64,000 nt of DNA from Venturia oleaginea (taxonomy: Eukaryota > Ascomycota > Dothideomycetes > Venturiales > Venturiaceae), in the NCBI GenBank assembly GCA_013176395.1, contig JABMLP010000013.1, positions 558,001-622,000 of the forward strand, in the 5' to 3' direction. This document shows positions 21,968 through 32,184 of the stretch, piece after piece. The notes below the pieces were generated by a model, which was given only the letters and a program-made list of their open reading frames with translations, searched no databases and was not told the origin of the DNA. The first letter of the stretch is position 1. Each line of letters begins with the position of its first letter. Position numbers and translations under genes: made by a program.

Positions 21968-22972
21968 GTCAACGGCAGTAAGATTAGGATTCGAAGGAGT
22001 AAGTTAAGTCGAAATAAGGAACAGAGTGAGGTCGGTGAAGATGCAAATTGTTGTACATTGATAGTTCACGCATGCACATGGACCATGCTATGCACTTCCC
22101 GAGGAAATCAGGGCTTAGGTGTACCTAGTAGTAGGATGGCAGTGGTGGTGGAGGGGAAGAAGGATAGGGAATCCAGGCTGTCGGTGTTGGTACCCATCCT
22201 CAGTGATGGTCGTGCTAGCCTTGCCGTGATCTCTTTCCTTTTTTTGGCGGCGCGGGTCCCCTGCAGAGTCTGTGCCGCTCCCGGCTTCTCGATCTTGGAC
22301 GACCGGCGACAATCCTTCGGTGCTTCCAGTGCATCACAAAGCAACCTCACCACTACACAGCTCTTTCTCGGTCGCAAAGTGCGTACTTTGCTCCCACCTG
22401 CGTTCGGGACTATGGAACATCTGACCACGTACGTTTCATTCATGCAACGAGCAACATCTTCTCACCTTCTTGGTGTTGAATGTTGCCCGGTGCTTAATCA
22501 TCTCTTAATAATCTGCTCATATATGCTCAGACTGCTACAAGCGCGATGCACGCCAGGATTCTAGCCATGCACAATCGCCGAGCTTTTCGCCAGGAAAGTG
22601 ACACTCGTGGATCGCGAAGAATAAACTCCAAGCCTTATTGCCGTCATGGCCCCCGATACTTGCCTTCTAAAAAAGAAGTCTGACGAACTAGCTTCGTGGG
22701 ATATACCCGCTCTTTCCGTTCCAATCCTCGCGCTCGAACTATCTTCTCATTATCATTAACGTCAAAATTGCTCAACTTATGAATCCTGAAGCTACACATT
22801 GCTCAAGACGGAAGTTCCTACGTTGCACTACGATACTCTCCTTTCCGCACATCACGCTCAACGCGCCCGTCTCGATACTTGATCCCTAGCGGAGGAGGAT
22901 TATTCTTTGCATCAACAACATCCTGTCGGCATTTACTCCATCACATAGTTGACAAAGACAACTTCGCTCACA
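21968..22972. promoter_or_regulatory. Shared divergent promoter of FRE and CTR, with copper-element-like sites
   Basis: About 1 kb between two divergent copper-uptake genes with no credible gene. TTTGCTCC at 22387-22394 contains the TTTGCTC core of the yeast Mac1 copper-response element. ATTGCTCA occurs twice at 22767-22774 and 22798-22805 (31 bp apart), one base from TTTGCTCA, about 170-205 bp before the CTR start. Paired elements are how Mac1 sites work in yeast; that this fungus uses the same element is an inference. Confidence 0.4.
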
Positions 22973-23550
22973 ATGGATGCCTCAGAAATGACCATGGCGT
23001 TTTTCAACAGCCACGCTACTCCTCTCTACTCTGCGAACTGGGCACCGAAATCCACAGGCGGATACGCTGGAACTTGCATCTTCCTCATCATCCTAGCACT
23101 CATTTTCCGATCACTATTCGCCGTCAAACACATTCTGGAGCAAAGATGGTCGGATAAGGCATGGGAGAGGCGGTATATCGTGGTCGCAGAGAAACAACCA
23201 GTCTCTGAACAGGCGCGATCGGATCCCGATCTGAAGACAGCCATCCTCACAGCAAATGGCGTCGAAGAGCATGTCAAAGTGATTCAGAGACCTGCTCGCA
23301 GCGTCCAGCCTTGGCGATTTAGCGTGGACCTGCCAAGAGCCTTGCTGGTAACGGTAATGACGGGTGTCGGATACTTGCTGTAAGTTTGCCTCGCCTAGCT
23401 CCTGCAGTTATGCACGAGTACTGATAATATCCTAGCATGCTAGCTGTTATGACATTCAACATCGGGTACTTCTTTTCAATACTTCTGGGAACGCTTGTTG
23501 GAGAGCTGGCGTGTGGAAGGTTCAGCCAAACTTTCGAAGCTCATCACTGA
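22973..23550 (+). CDS. Ctr-family copper transporter
   Basis: Trimeric channel for Cu(I) uptake across plasma or vacuolar membrane. Two exons (22973-23379, 23436-23550) encode 173 residues. The intron (56 bp) starts GTAAGT, has ACTGATAA near the branch point and ends TCCTAG. A short N-terminal Met stretch (SEMTMAFFNSH) precedes TM1 (GYAGTCIFLIILALIFRSLF). A cytosolic loop follows. TM2 holds the Cu-binding MxxxM (Met137/Met141, LMLAVMTFN) and TM3 the GxxxG packing motif (Gly154/Gly158, ILLGTLVGE). It ends EAHH, a His tail where Ctr proteins often end in a Cys/His metal motif. Length and order fit fungal Ctr2-like proteins. The splice is essential to reach TM2-TM3. Confidence 0.93.
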
Positions 23551-24613
23551 GTGGAGGAGGGGAAATGTAATTATGGCGTTCTGGATGTTTCGACGATTGC
23601 GTATCAAGCATTATGACGGCGCGGAAACAGGCATTCGATATACTACAGGAACTGTACCATGGTTACGTTGTTTAGCATCACTCCTCGATAATTTTCATTA
23701 CTCGTCAATAACGTCACTGTCTGCTGTACTGTACTTCACTGAGTAATATTGTGGCCGACCAGGTCGTTGGTACGGGAGCAATATAAATCCCGCAGCCCAT
23801 CCTCACTGTACCGATTCCAAATCCGAGCGTTTTTGTACCTCATCTAGACTTTCTTTTCAAAATCTGGACCTCTGCGATGACGAAAAGATATAAGTTTCCT
23901 AATGGGGTCGACGGAAACACCCATGTCATCTGCGAGGCCTGGTTGGATCCTTCGAGCTTACCACAGCTCTGGTCGCATCCAGCCACATGAAACGGGATTT
24001 TCCTGGACAGAAATCAATGCGTGTCCCACGTTGTACGGCAACGATATCCGATTCTCTCATCATCTCCAAACGTCGAAGGACAGTCAGACCTGTCTTGCCA
24101 GAGACTCGGGAGACAAGGCACGCAAGCGTCTGCACTAGAAGCGCCTCGAAGCCACAAGGGTGGCACTAGCTTATGCTAAGCTTTACTCGAGTGTGGGGAT
24201 AACTTGCTCATTCTTGCTCTGTGGCTTGCAAACCACCACGAATCCAGAGCCCGCTGCTCTCAGGCTGCACAGCGCCCAGCGGCAGCGTCTCGGCCGCCAG
24301 CTTTACCGTGGCGGATATACTCCGAACTACGCCAAAAAGAACTGTGAGAGCGCCACAATGGCAGGGCCGCGCGGCTGCCAGACCCGAGATGCAGCGTTTT
24401 CGCCAACTAAGAGCCTGCTGCAGGAGCTATGGAAAAAGTACTTGGGTCGCTGTTGGTCCTTGAAATTTCAGGAATTACTGAACTTGATCTTCAACTTCGT
24501 CCCTCATAGCATACACTCGTAAACCTCCTCATTCGTCTCACAGCCTCACTCTTGCTACAACATCTTGTTACCTACAACTTCACACCTACGCTCCAAATAC
24601 AACCATCTCCAAA
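23551..24613. other. Intergenic between CTR and the Bim1-like gene
   Basis: About 1.06 kb; no gene recognised. Short open frames at 23902-24138, 23926-24135 (-) and 24160-24522 have no conserved content. The last 100 bp is CT/CA-rich and serves as leader of the next gene. Confidence 0.5.
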
Positions 24614-25329
24614 ATGATTGCAAGAACTCTCGTCCTCTCTCTCTTGCCTATCTCTGCTCTGGCGCATTTCAGGATTGTGTACCCATCAGGCCGCGGTTTC
24701 GATGAGACAAACATTGTCAACTTCCCATGCGGTGGCTTCAACACACCAACTACCAACAGAACCGCAGTCCCACTCACAGGCACATTCCCAATTCAATTGA
24801 GCATGGAGCACACCTCCGTTAGAGGCGCTGTATACATGGCTCTCGGTAATGACCCACAAAGTGCCTACTCCATTCAGCTCAGGAATACCTTCCAAGAGAC
24901 TGGTCCTGATAATTTCTGCATCGGCGCTCTCACTATTCCCTCCAACCTGAACATCACAGCCGGAACAAACGCGACGCTTCAAGTTGTGACCAATGGTGAT
25001 CCGACCGGCGGTCTTTACCAGGTAATTTAATCGTGTTCCTGATTCTGACTTGCGCCACAAAGCTAAGACATGATCAGTGCGCGGATATTACATTCACAAA
25101 CACAGCCCTCAGCCAATCTGACTACAATGCACACTGCGCCAACAGCACGGGTGTCACCGCAAGCTTCATTGCCAACACGCAACCCAACGGCACTGCCAGC
25201 AGCACCGGTGCCAGCGGATCAGGCACAGCAATGGCCTCCAGCACTAGCAGGGCATGGGCTGCACAGCAGACCGCTGCTTCATTTGTTCTCGGCGCGATGG
25301 GATTGATTGGTGGTATCGCTGCTTTGTAA
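24614..25329 (+). CDS. X325/Bim1-like GPI-anchored copper-binding protein
   Basis: LPMO-related proteins of this family bind copper at the cell surface and do not cut polysaccharides; Cryptococcus Bim1 works with Ctr1 in copper uptake. Two exons (24614-25021, 25078-25329) encode 219 residues; the intron is 56 bp, GTAATT to GATCAG, phase 0. The signal peptide MIARTLVLSLLPISALA ends right before His18, which becomes the N-terminal histidine of the copper brace (HFRIVYPSGRG). A second His follows at mature position 49 (MEHTSVRG), and an Asp in QCADITF is a candidate third ligand. Cysteines in FPCGGF, NFCIG, QCADI and AHCAN fit two disulfides. A Ser/Thr/Gly-rich linker and a hydrophobic C-terminus (SFVLGAMGLIGGIAAL) indicate a GPI anchor. 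Position next to CTR and FRE supports a role in copper acquisition. Confidence 0.9.
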
Positions 25330-25930
25330 ATGGAAAGGAAAATAAAAAATGGTTGGGGTTGCCAATTAGTATGATTTTGGACGGGGACGGGTTTGTCTCT
25401 GCACAGGAGGTGTTGAATCTGTCTGGCATATTCGGGCGTTTGATGTGTATGGGAGCCACTCACTTATGGTACTAGGTTGCGGAATTGACACGACCTTGTC
25501 TTAAAATGTGGCTCACTTTCGAATCAGGAGTTTCTCTGTACATCATCCATTTCCTTTTGATATCCTTCATTCTCGGTTCTGACATGTGGTTAGCCGGCCC
25601 ATGTGGCGTTAACATCCTCCTACAAAAATCAATATCGGTGCCAAATTTGAGCATGATAAGCAAATTCATCAACTCATCTGCCCCTAACAACACCGGCGTT
25701 TCTTGTGCAGTAAATGTACAACTTCCTCCGCGGCCAGAAGAAAACTAAATGTAAGTGTCTAGAAACTTGTTCCTTTTGAAAGTTAATATGGCGGATTGTG
25801 TTACCAGTATGCGTTTCTTGGATACCGCGGAGAACATTTTGGCTATGGAGGTGACCAGCGATTTTTGGTGGCTTAAAGTTTCTCCTATCCGGATATTGGA
25901 TCAGAGATTAGAAACATCCAATAGGGTCTT
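25330..25930. other. Spacer before the DDE transposon
   Basis: About 600 bp, AT-richer than neighbours. No gene recognised; a 25485-25748 frame is hydrophobic but has no support. Confidence 0.5.
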
Positions 25931-27333
25931 CACGGGTTGGCCGGAATTGACGGCGCACAGACCGCCTCAATATGTGATTTTAGAGTAATGTACAGATATC
26001 ACCACAAAGCGCTTTGAATTCGCACTTGAGGCTGCTCAATAATTGATCTACAGCGCTGGGGCATCTCCCTCATGCGGTCACGAATTTGTTTAAGTGTAAT
26101 ACGGTCCCATTCTGCCTGAATATCTGCCTTGAATTGGGCCACCGTTGTCCACTTTCTACCAACCAATCTACCCTTCATGATGTTCCAACAAGCTTCTATA
26201 GGGTTCAAATCTGGTGACTCTGGAGGGTGGGTGAGTAATAAGAGATCTGCTTCGCGTTTAAGGAGGGCTGGAGGTGAGTTTAGTGAGTTGATTCCGTGCG
26301 ATGGATCGCCATCCTCCTGTAGCCAGTATCTGCACTTGTGCTTTGCCTCCAAGTCCTGTATAGCCTTAATATGTTGTGGCAGTATCTTTTCAGCGTAAAA
26401 GACATGCGACATGCAGTTTCCTTTTGGTGTAGCATCCTGTTTTGCCTTCCAGTCCTCGTAGACCTTGCAGCGCTCTGCAAAGGCAGTATCCAGCTCGTAC
26501 TTGAGTTGCTTAGGCTTGGTAGGATCCCGCTGCTTCTCTGAGGGCTCAACAGGATCTTTGTAGAATATGAGGCTACCTTTGTGGTTGTAGTTGACTCCGC
26601 CGGCGACGTGGATTGTGATGTCTAAACCTGTGCCTTTTGACTCATTTATAGACCTTTCTTGCCCGGGTTTACATAGCTCGTACTCGGGCTCTTCCATCAG
26701 CTGCTTTGACTAGAAGTGAGCCTCGTCTGTGAACCAAATGCGAGACCAAAAGCCTGAAATCGTGGCGGTGAGGTGTTCTTGGCCGTACTGACGGCGGAGG
26801 GCTTGATTCTTTTTGCTAATTCTCTTTTGAAACTTCTTTTTGAATCGTTTGGCTCCTATCTGATTGGCGTGGCGACGTAAAGTTCGTGGTGCGGCTTCCA
26901 AATTGAGTTCTTCGACTTGATCTCGGTAGCCCATCTCGTGTGTTGGGTCATCTTGGTCAATTATCTTCTCTAAATCAGAGGCAGATACCAAGCTTTTTCT
27001 TCCTAAGATAGAACTCCTCTTTCTTGTTGTTCTAAGCGCTTTATTGCCCCAATCTTCTCGGTTTTTCCGCCATCTACGGCCGGTGGGAGTTGGGATGTTG
27101 ATTCCAGGAAGGTGGCAAATAGATCTAAAGCTAGAGGAGGGACTAGCGGAGTCAAGGGCTTGAAAAAATCGATTTCGCTTCACGGTATCATATTCTCGAC
27201 GATCAGTCTTTGGTAGCTTCTTTTTCGGCGTTGTGGGAGCCATAATGTGGTGGTTTACGTGGAATCTACGTGTTGTTTTAGAGATCGGATGAAGGTCAGG
27301 GGTCTGTGCGCAGTCAATTCCGGCCAACCCGTG
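25931..27333 (-). mobile_element. Tc1/mariner-like DDE transposon, 1.4 kb, with 33-bp TIRs
   Basis: Inverted repeats CACGGGTTGGCCGGAATTGAC... at 25931-25963 and their complement at 27301-27333 differ at one position. A CTT triplet sits just outside both ends and may be a target duplication; the TA expected for Tc1/mariner is not evident. A single transposase gene runs on the minus strand. One damaged copy is present in the window. Confidence 0.85.
25999..27243 (-). pseudogene. DDE transposase with one internal stop
   Basis: An open frame of 415 codons from ATG at 27243, interrupted by a single in-frame TAG at 26710-26712 just after TDEAHF. The N-terminal half is basic with a helix-turn-helix-like region (TPTGRRWRKNREDW). 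The DDE core has WFTDEAHF (first Asp), YWLQEDGDPSHG (second Asp) and HPPESPDLNPIEACWNIMK (third acid, about 36 residues after the second). The stop could come from a C-to-T change in a CAG codon. Otherwise intact, so inactivation looks recent. Confidence 0.85.
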
Positions 27334-27752
27334 CTTCAATCATGCAATTAGTCAGCATATTTCAAGCACAAGCACGAAGGCTGCACAGGGCTCCTTCCAG
27401 CTGAAACACACAGGAACCTTGCCTTCCATCTCTCTCCATTCACAAATCACACGGCTGCAACGACGACGGGTCAACGTCAACGTCTAGACTCAAAAGTGGT
27501 GCGACGCTTGATAACACCGGACAGAGCCTGCCTTCCCGAATCTAGCGAGGGCTGGCTGTGACGATGACCTTGCGGAGGAGTCTCCGCGAGCAATTCATCT
27601 CGTCCTCGCCATCACTTACTTCGTCAACCCTTTAGTTAGACAATGACACAATGCTGCTGTCGGATGTGAAGCCTTCACTCCAGCCAACAACCTAGGGGCC
27701 ATACAGTCAACCTATTGGGCCAATCGACGCTGACTCGAAGCCTTGTTCAACC
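27334..27752. other. Intergenic, promoter side of the phytochrome gene
   Basis: About 420 bp between the transposon and the phytochrome start. No gene recognised. Confidence 0.6.
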
Positions 27753-30700
27753 ATGACAGGCCTTGTGGAGCGCATTTTTCCCATCAGGGTTCAGATTGAC
27801 GCTGAGCGAGAGCGTCGCCGTCTTAGTAAGCTCTCAGATCCGTACAATCACTAGACGTATGCTGTCTAATGCGTCATCAGGTCAGGTAGTCCAGCATAAA
27901 GAACCTTTCTCCCACAAGAAACTCGAGAGACCTTGTTGTGAAGAAGAACCTCCACCTGCCTCAGAGATACAACTGCAGGGATTTGGAGCCTTTCTGGGTC
28001 TGCGACGCACTGCCTCTGGCCAATATAAGGCAGCCTTTGTGGCCAACAACTCCTTCAAAGTGCTCGGAATTGACCCTCAAGACATACTCGCCTCGGAATC
28101 GTTTTGCAATTCGGTCATTGTGCCAGACAGGACTGACTTTCTGGCACGCCTTCAGTCACTCCTTCATCATGAATTCGACCAGAATGAGCCGCAGTTGGTT
28201 ACATTTCAGTGTTCGATCCAATCTTCCGAGAATGCTTCTGCGCTCTTCTGGTGCACATCTCATAGGCCCAAACTCTACAAAGATGTAGTGATTTGCGAAT
28301 TCGAGCCGTACCACCCACACTCTGACCGTACCAAGCACATTCAAGCAGCCTCAAGGAAGCCCTCGAAGATCTTCAGCTACGAGCCATCGGCCGACGAATG
28401 GGCAAAATCCACGACGAGGACCAGCAAGCCAATTTTTCCCTGGTATGCCTTCATTGACAAGGTCAGCTCAAATCGGTCCACTGATCTGATCAATGCCATG
28501 ACCCAAGTTCAAACCCAATTGATCACGACAACATCAATTAATTCACTGTCTGGAGTCATCGTTGGAACTGTCTCCGAGCTGGCAGATTTCGACAGGGTTA
28601 TGCTGTACCGCTTCGATGAGTGCAAATGCGGCGCTGTTGTTGCAGAGTATCTGTGTCCGCAGGCTAGCGAAGACGTTTTCATAGGTCTTCATTTTCCTTC
28701 CTCAGATTTGCCGATATGGACTCGCGAGCTCTACAAAGCAGACCGAGTCCAACTTTTGAGGAGTCGCACATCCACCAAAAGCTCGATTGTATACGGAAAT
28801 AAGGACGAGATTGGGGAAATCGACCTCAGCAGATGCTACCTGCGTGATATTGGCCCCGACAAAGTGGCGCTGTTTGCGGATCTGGATGTCTCTTCTGCAA
28901 TGACTATCGCACTTGTCGTGGATGGCGAACTCTGGGGTATGGTCATGTGTCACTCTTACGGCTCCAAAGTGGTTGAGATCTCACCTGAAGCAAGGGAGAT
29001 TTTTCGAAGCATAGGTGACTGCATTTCAAGCCAGATTGAGCGTAAGTCTTTGGAAACCCTGCTGAAACGACTCAAATTGCCCTCGCACGGACTCGTAGAC
29101 GGTATCAAGGGCTAACTCAGAATAGGCTTGATATATGCAGAGAGGCTCGAATCACGGATGATTCTAGCGACAGGCCTTTCCCAGAAATCTCCTGCAGCCT
29201 TCATCACCGGATCATTCAGTGCATTACTACACCTGTTTACTTCCGAGTACGGCTTGCTCGTGATGGATGACGAGGCAAGAGCTGTTGGCAGGCTAGAATC
29301 GTATCAGGAGGCATTGGTCCTCGTACAGTACCTTCGAGCTCGAGGGGTTACATCGGTCCAGGCTTCTCAAAAGATTACCCACGATTTCCCGGACCTGGTG
29401 TATCCGCCAGGATTCAATAACATAGCTGGCCTGATAGCCATTCCACTATCAAGATCTGGATCCGATTTCCTTGTCTTCTTTCGCAAAGAACAGCTGATGG
29501 AAATACACTGGGCGGGCAACACACAAGAACGATTTGAGCTACTGGGAACGGAAAATGTAGAGCCCGCTGCCAGTTTTCAAAGATGGATCGAGCATGTAGT
29601 CCTCAGCAGCCGTGAGTGGACTGGATGGCAATGCAAGTACTCTTCAATATGTCGATTGCAACTTGTGCTAACAGAGGATTATAGTAGAGATCGCAGGTTT
29701 GTTGAGCACTTTGTACGGCACGTTCACAGACTTCTGGCGTAAGAGGCAAAAGAGGATCCAGAAGAGCCGCCTCAGACGGCTTTTGATTTCTAACTCATCT
29801 CATGAAGGTTAATTTACACATACTATCGATGACACGAATTCTGACCTGCTTAGTTCGCACGCCGCTCAATCACATCATCAATTATCTAGAGCTGTCTTTG
29901 GACTTTGATCTGGACAAAACGGCACGCGAGCACATCGAAGCATCGTTGAAATCCTCTAAATCCTTACTATATGTCATCAACGATCTTCTTGATCTTACCA
30001 AGGTAGAGGATTCCAATAGGCTGATGCATGAAGAGCCTTTCTCTCTTCGCGATGTCATGCTCGAAGTTGTTGAAAGCTATGCTCCCGAAGCCGATCGAAA
30101 AGGGCTAGCTACCTCATTCAACATTGACAGCATATTCCTTGTCGAGCAAGTCATTGGCGATTCCCAAAAACTTCGCCAAGCCGTATCAAATATCTTTTCG
30201 AACTCTTTGACATACTCGGATCATGGCGTTGTTGACGTCGAAGTATATGCCATCAAATCAAAGAGTTCTACAGGACCACAAGACACCCTAATCATCTCGA
30301 TCAGAGATCAGGGAAGAGGAATGACTGAGCAACAACTCGATGGCTTGTTCATGCAGCTTGAAAACTTGTTAGACGAGGAAGATGATGAAGGACAGGAGGA
30401 AGAAGAGGAAGGACAGGAGGAAGAAGAGGGAACGGGGAAAGCGCCTGTAGCGACAGCTTCGATTGGACTGGGTCTCGCAGTAGTGGCTCGGTATGTGCGC
30501 AACAGTAACGGGCAGATGAAAATCGAGACTATGGTTGGTCTAGGCACTAGGGTATCCCTACAGCTGCCATTGCGTACAACAACTGGCGCCCGACTGCATC
30601 CTCTTCCGACATCTCCATCCGATCCTGGGGCACGCGAGACACCTGCCACAACGACGCAAAGCAACGCCTCTAATAGTGACTTCCCAAAAAGCACAGATTT

Positions 30701-31326
30701 GAGCCATACGTCCCACACTTCGATCTCGTTTAAACCAAGCGCTTTTTCAACTGCAGGCAGCCTTACTGGCAAGCAAAATAGCTTTCCTTTTCGTCCGACA
30801 GATCATCTCGCTCTTCGAGTTTTGGTAGCAGAGGATAACCCGATGAACGCCAGGGTATTGAATATGCAGCTCACAAAATTGGGGCATGAGATTACTGTCG
30901 TGGGAGATGGGCAGGCTTGTCTCGATAAGTTCAAAAGTGATACCGCATTCTTTGATCTAATACTGATGGATTTTCAAGTCAGTACACAATCTTCTTATAT
31001 CATCAGAGTGGCTAAGACTTGAACAGATGCCTCTAGTTGATGGCCCGACATGTGCCAAGGAAATTCGAGCTTATGAGAGTGCATGTTCACCGCCACTGTC
31101 AAACTTGGCGAGCATTCATATGAGGATCCCGATTTTTGCGATGTCTGCATCGCTTGTCGAAGAAAAGCGCGAGGAGTACATTGAAGGAGGCTTCGACGGC
31201 TGGGTTCTGAAGCCAACTCGCTTTCAGCGGTTGAATGTTTTGATGGGTGGAATTTTGAATCAAGATGTGAGGAAGCAATGCCTTTATAGTCCTGGGAATT
31301 GGGAGAGTGGAGGATGGCTGAGATGA
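27753..31326 (+). CDS. fphA: Fungal phytochrome hybrid histidine kinase
   Basis: Red/far-red sensor and phosphorelay kinase. Six exons (27753-27825, 27881-29041, 29126-29636, 29677-29807, 29854-30977, 31027-31326) encode 1099 residues; total length closes to a multiple of three, including a short 40-bp intron (29637-29676). Start MTGLVERIFPIR matches the family better than a start at 27763. Order: PAS with bilin-type Cys44 (CEEEPPP); GAF with PSSDLP (canonical PASDIP) and LWGMVMCHS; PHY (about 390-590); HisKA SSHEVRTPLN with His624; HATPase with N-box NIFSNSLTYSDH, DQGRGM and GLGLAVV; and a receiver with phospho-acceptor Asp998 (LMDFQMPLVDG) and Lys in LKPT. The ATP-lid region carries a Glu/Asp-rich insert. 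In the GAF, the usual SP-I-H-x-E-Y reads GP-D-K-V-A-L, so the conserved pocket His is replaced, and the CHH pair reads CHS. Photochemistry may be altered or lost. Confidence 0.92.
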
Positions 31327-31742
31327 GTTGTATATCCCTGGTGACCTGATTTTTTTAGTGAGAGCAGAACCTATGAATTATGGTAAAACTCTTCTTCTCT
31401 CGCCTCCTCATTCACTCCCTTTCTACTAAAAGATCCAAAAGAGACAAGGTGGGAAACTGGGACGTATCCAAATCCCGTCCTCCCACAAATCGTGAACTGG
31501 ACCCGTCCAAATCTAGGCCATTGGGAGTAACGGTGTGCCTTAAATCCAAGCTTCGTACTAATAGCGACCTGACTCCAACCTATAATGTCTCATGGCCGGT
31601 CATTCTTCTCCGTGATGCGCAAGGCGCGCTGTCCCCGAGCATAGACCTGATCGATATCCATACCTCGCTCGATGGAAAGTTGGTGATGCGGTCACTCACC
31701 TCACGGTCCCAACCACTTTTCTACTAATATACACTGAATCAG
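31327..31742. other. Intergenic after the phytochrome gene
   Basis: About 415 bp; no credible gene. An open frame at 31380-31727 has no recognised features. Confidence 0.5.
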
Positions 31743-32182
31743 CTAGTCATGTTTCTGCTGCACACAAGATTTCATTACAACCGACATGCCCCTGGTCTTG
31801 ATTGTGGGAGGTGATCATTTCGATGAGGATAGTGCTGTGATTCTTGATGCTGCGAATGATGAGATGCTGGTCTCTGTTTTCGTTGTTCACTCACCTCATC
31901 TGCTCTAGCGATCTCGGTTCTTCTATCAATGTAGGCCAAGAACTTCTCCTTAACCTTTTCCTCCAGCTCGCCGTTAGGACGCCGTGTTTCTTCCTTCGAC
32001 TTCTCTAGCCCGAGACGAGATCTCCACTCCTTATCCCGCTTCTCTAAGTAAGTGTATCCATCTTCACCTGCAGTAGAGTCCTTGAGGTGTGCTAGATCAA
32101 GATTTTTCGCATACAAGCTGTGACCTCTTTCCTCATCGAGGGTGTCTTCCAAGCTTTCACTGGTCAACAACCCGGAGTCCAT
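31743..32182 (-). CDS. Small hypothetical protein, charged and helical
   Basis: Two exons (32182-31895, 31757-31743) give 100 residues: starts MDSGLLTSESLEDTLDEERG, then a lysine/glutamate-rich stretch EWRSRLGLEKSKEE and EEKVKEKFLAYIDRRTEIAR. The donor is a consensus GTGAGT after ADE. The acceptor is a tandem CAGCAG (31760-31755), either site leaving frame intact and giving QKHD or KHD at the end. Composition, strong donor and continuous frame support a real gene; no domain recognised. Its start codon lies back-to-back with the decayed DUF7580-like gene starting at 32185. Confidence 0.45.
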
Positions 32183-32184
32183 AG

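Noticed and set aside
27763..29115. Phytochrome start at 27763 (MWSAFFPSG)
   Set aside because: ATG at 27753 with a GTAAGC donor gives MTGLVERIFPIR, matching the family's ERVFPIR-type N-terminus, and joins exon 2 in phase.
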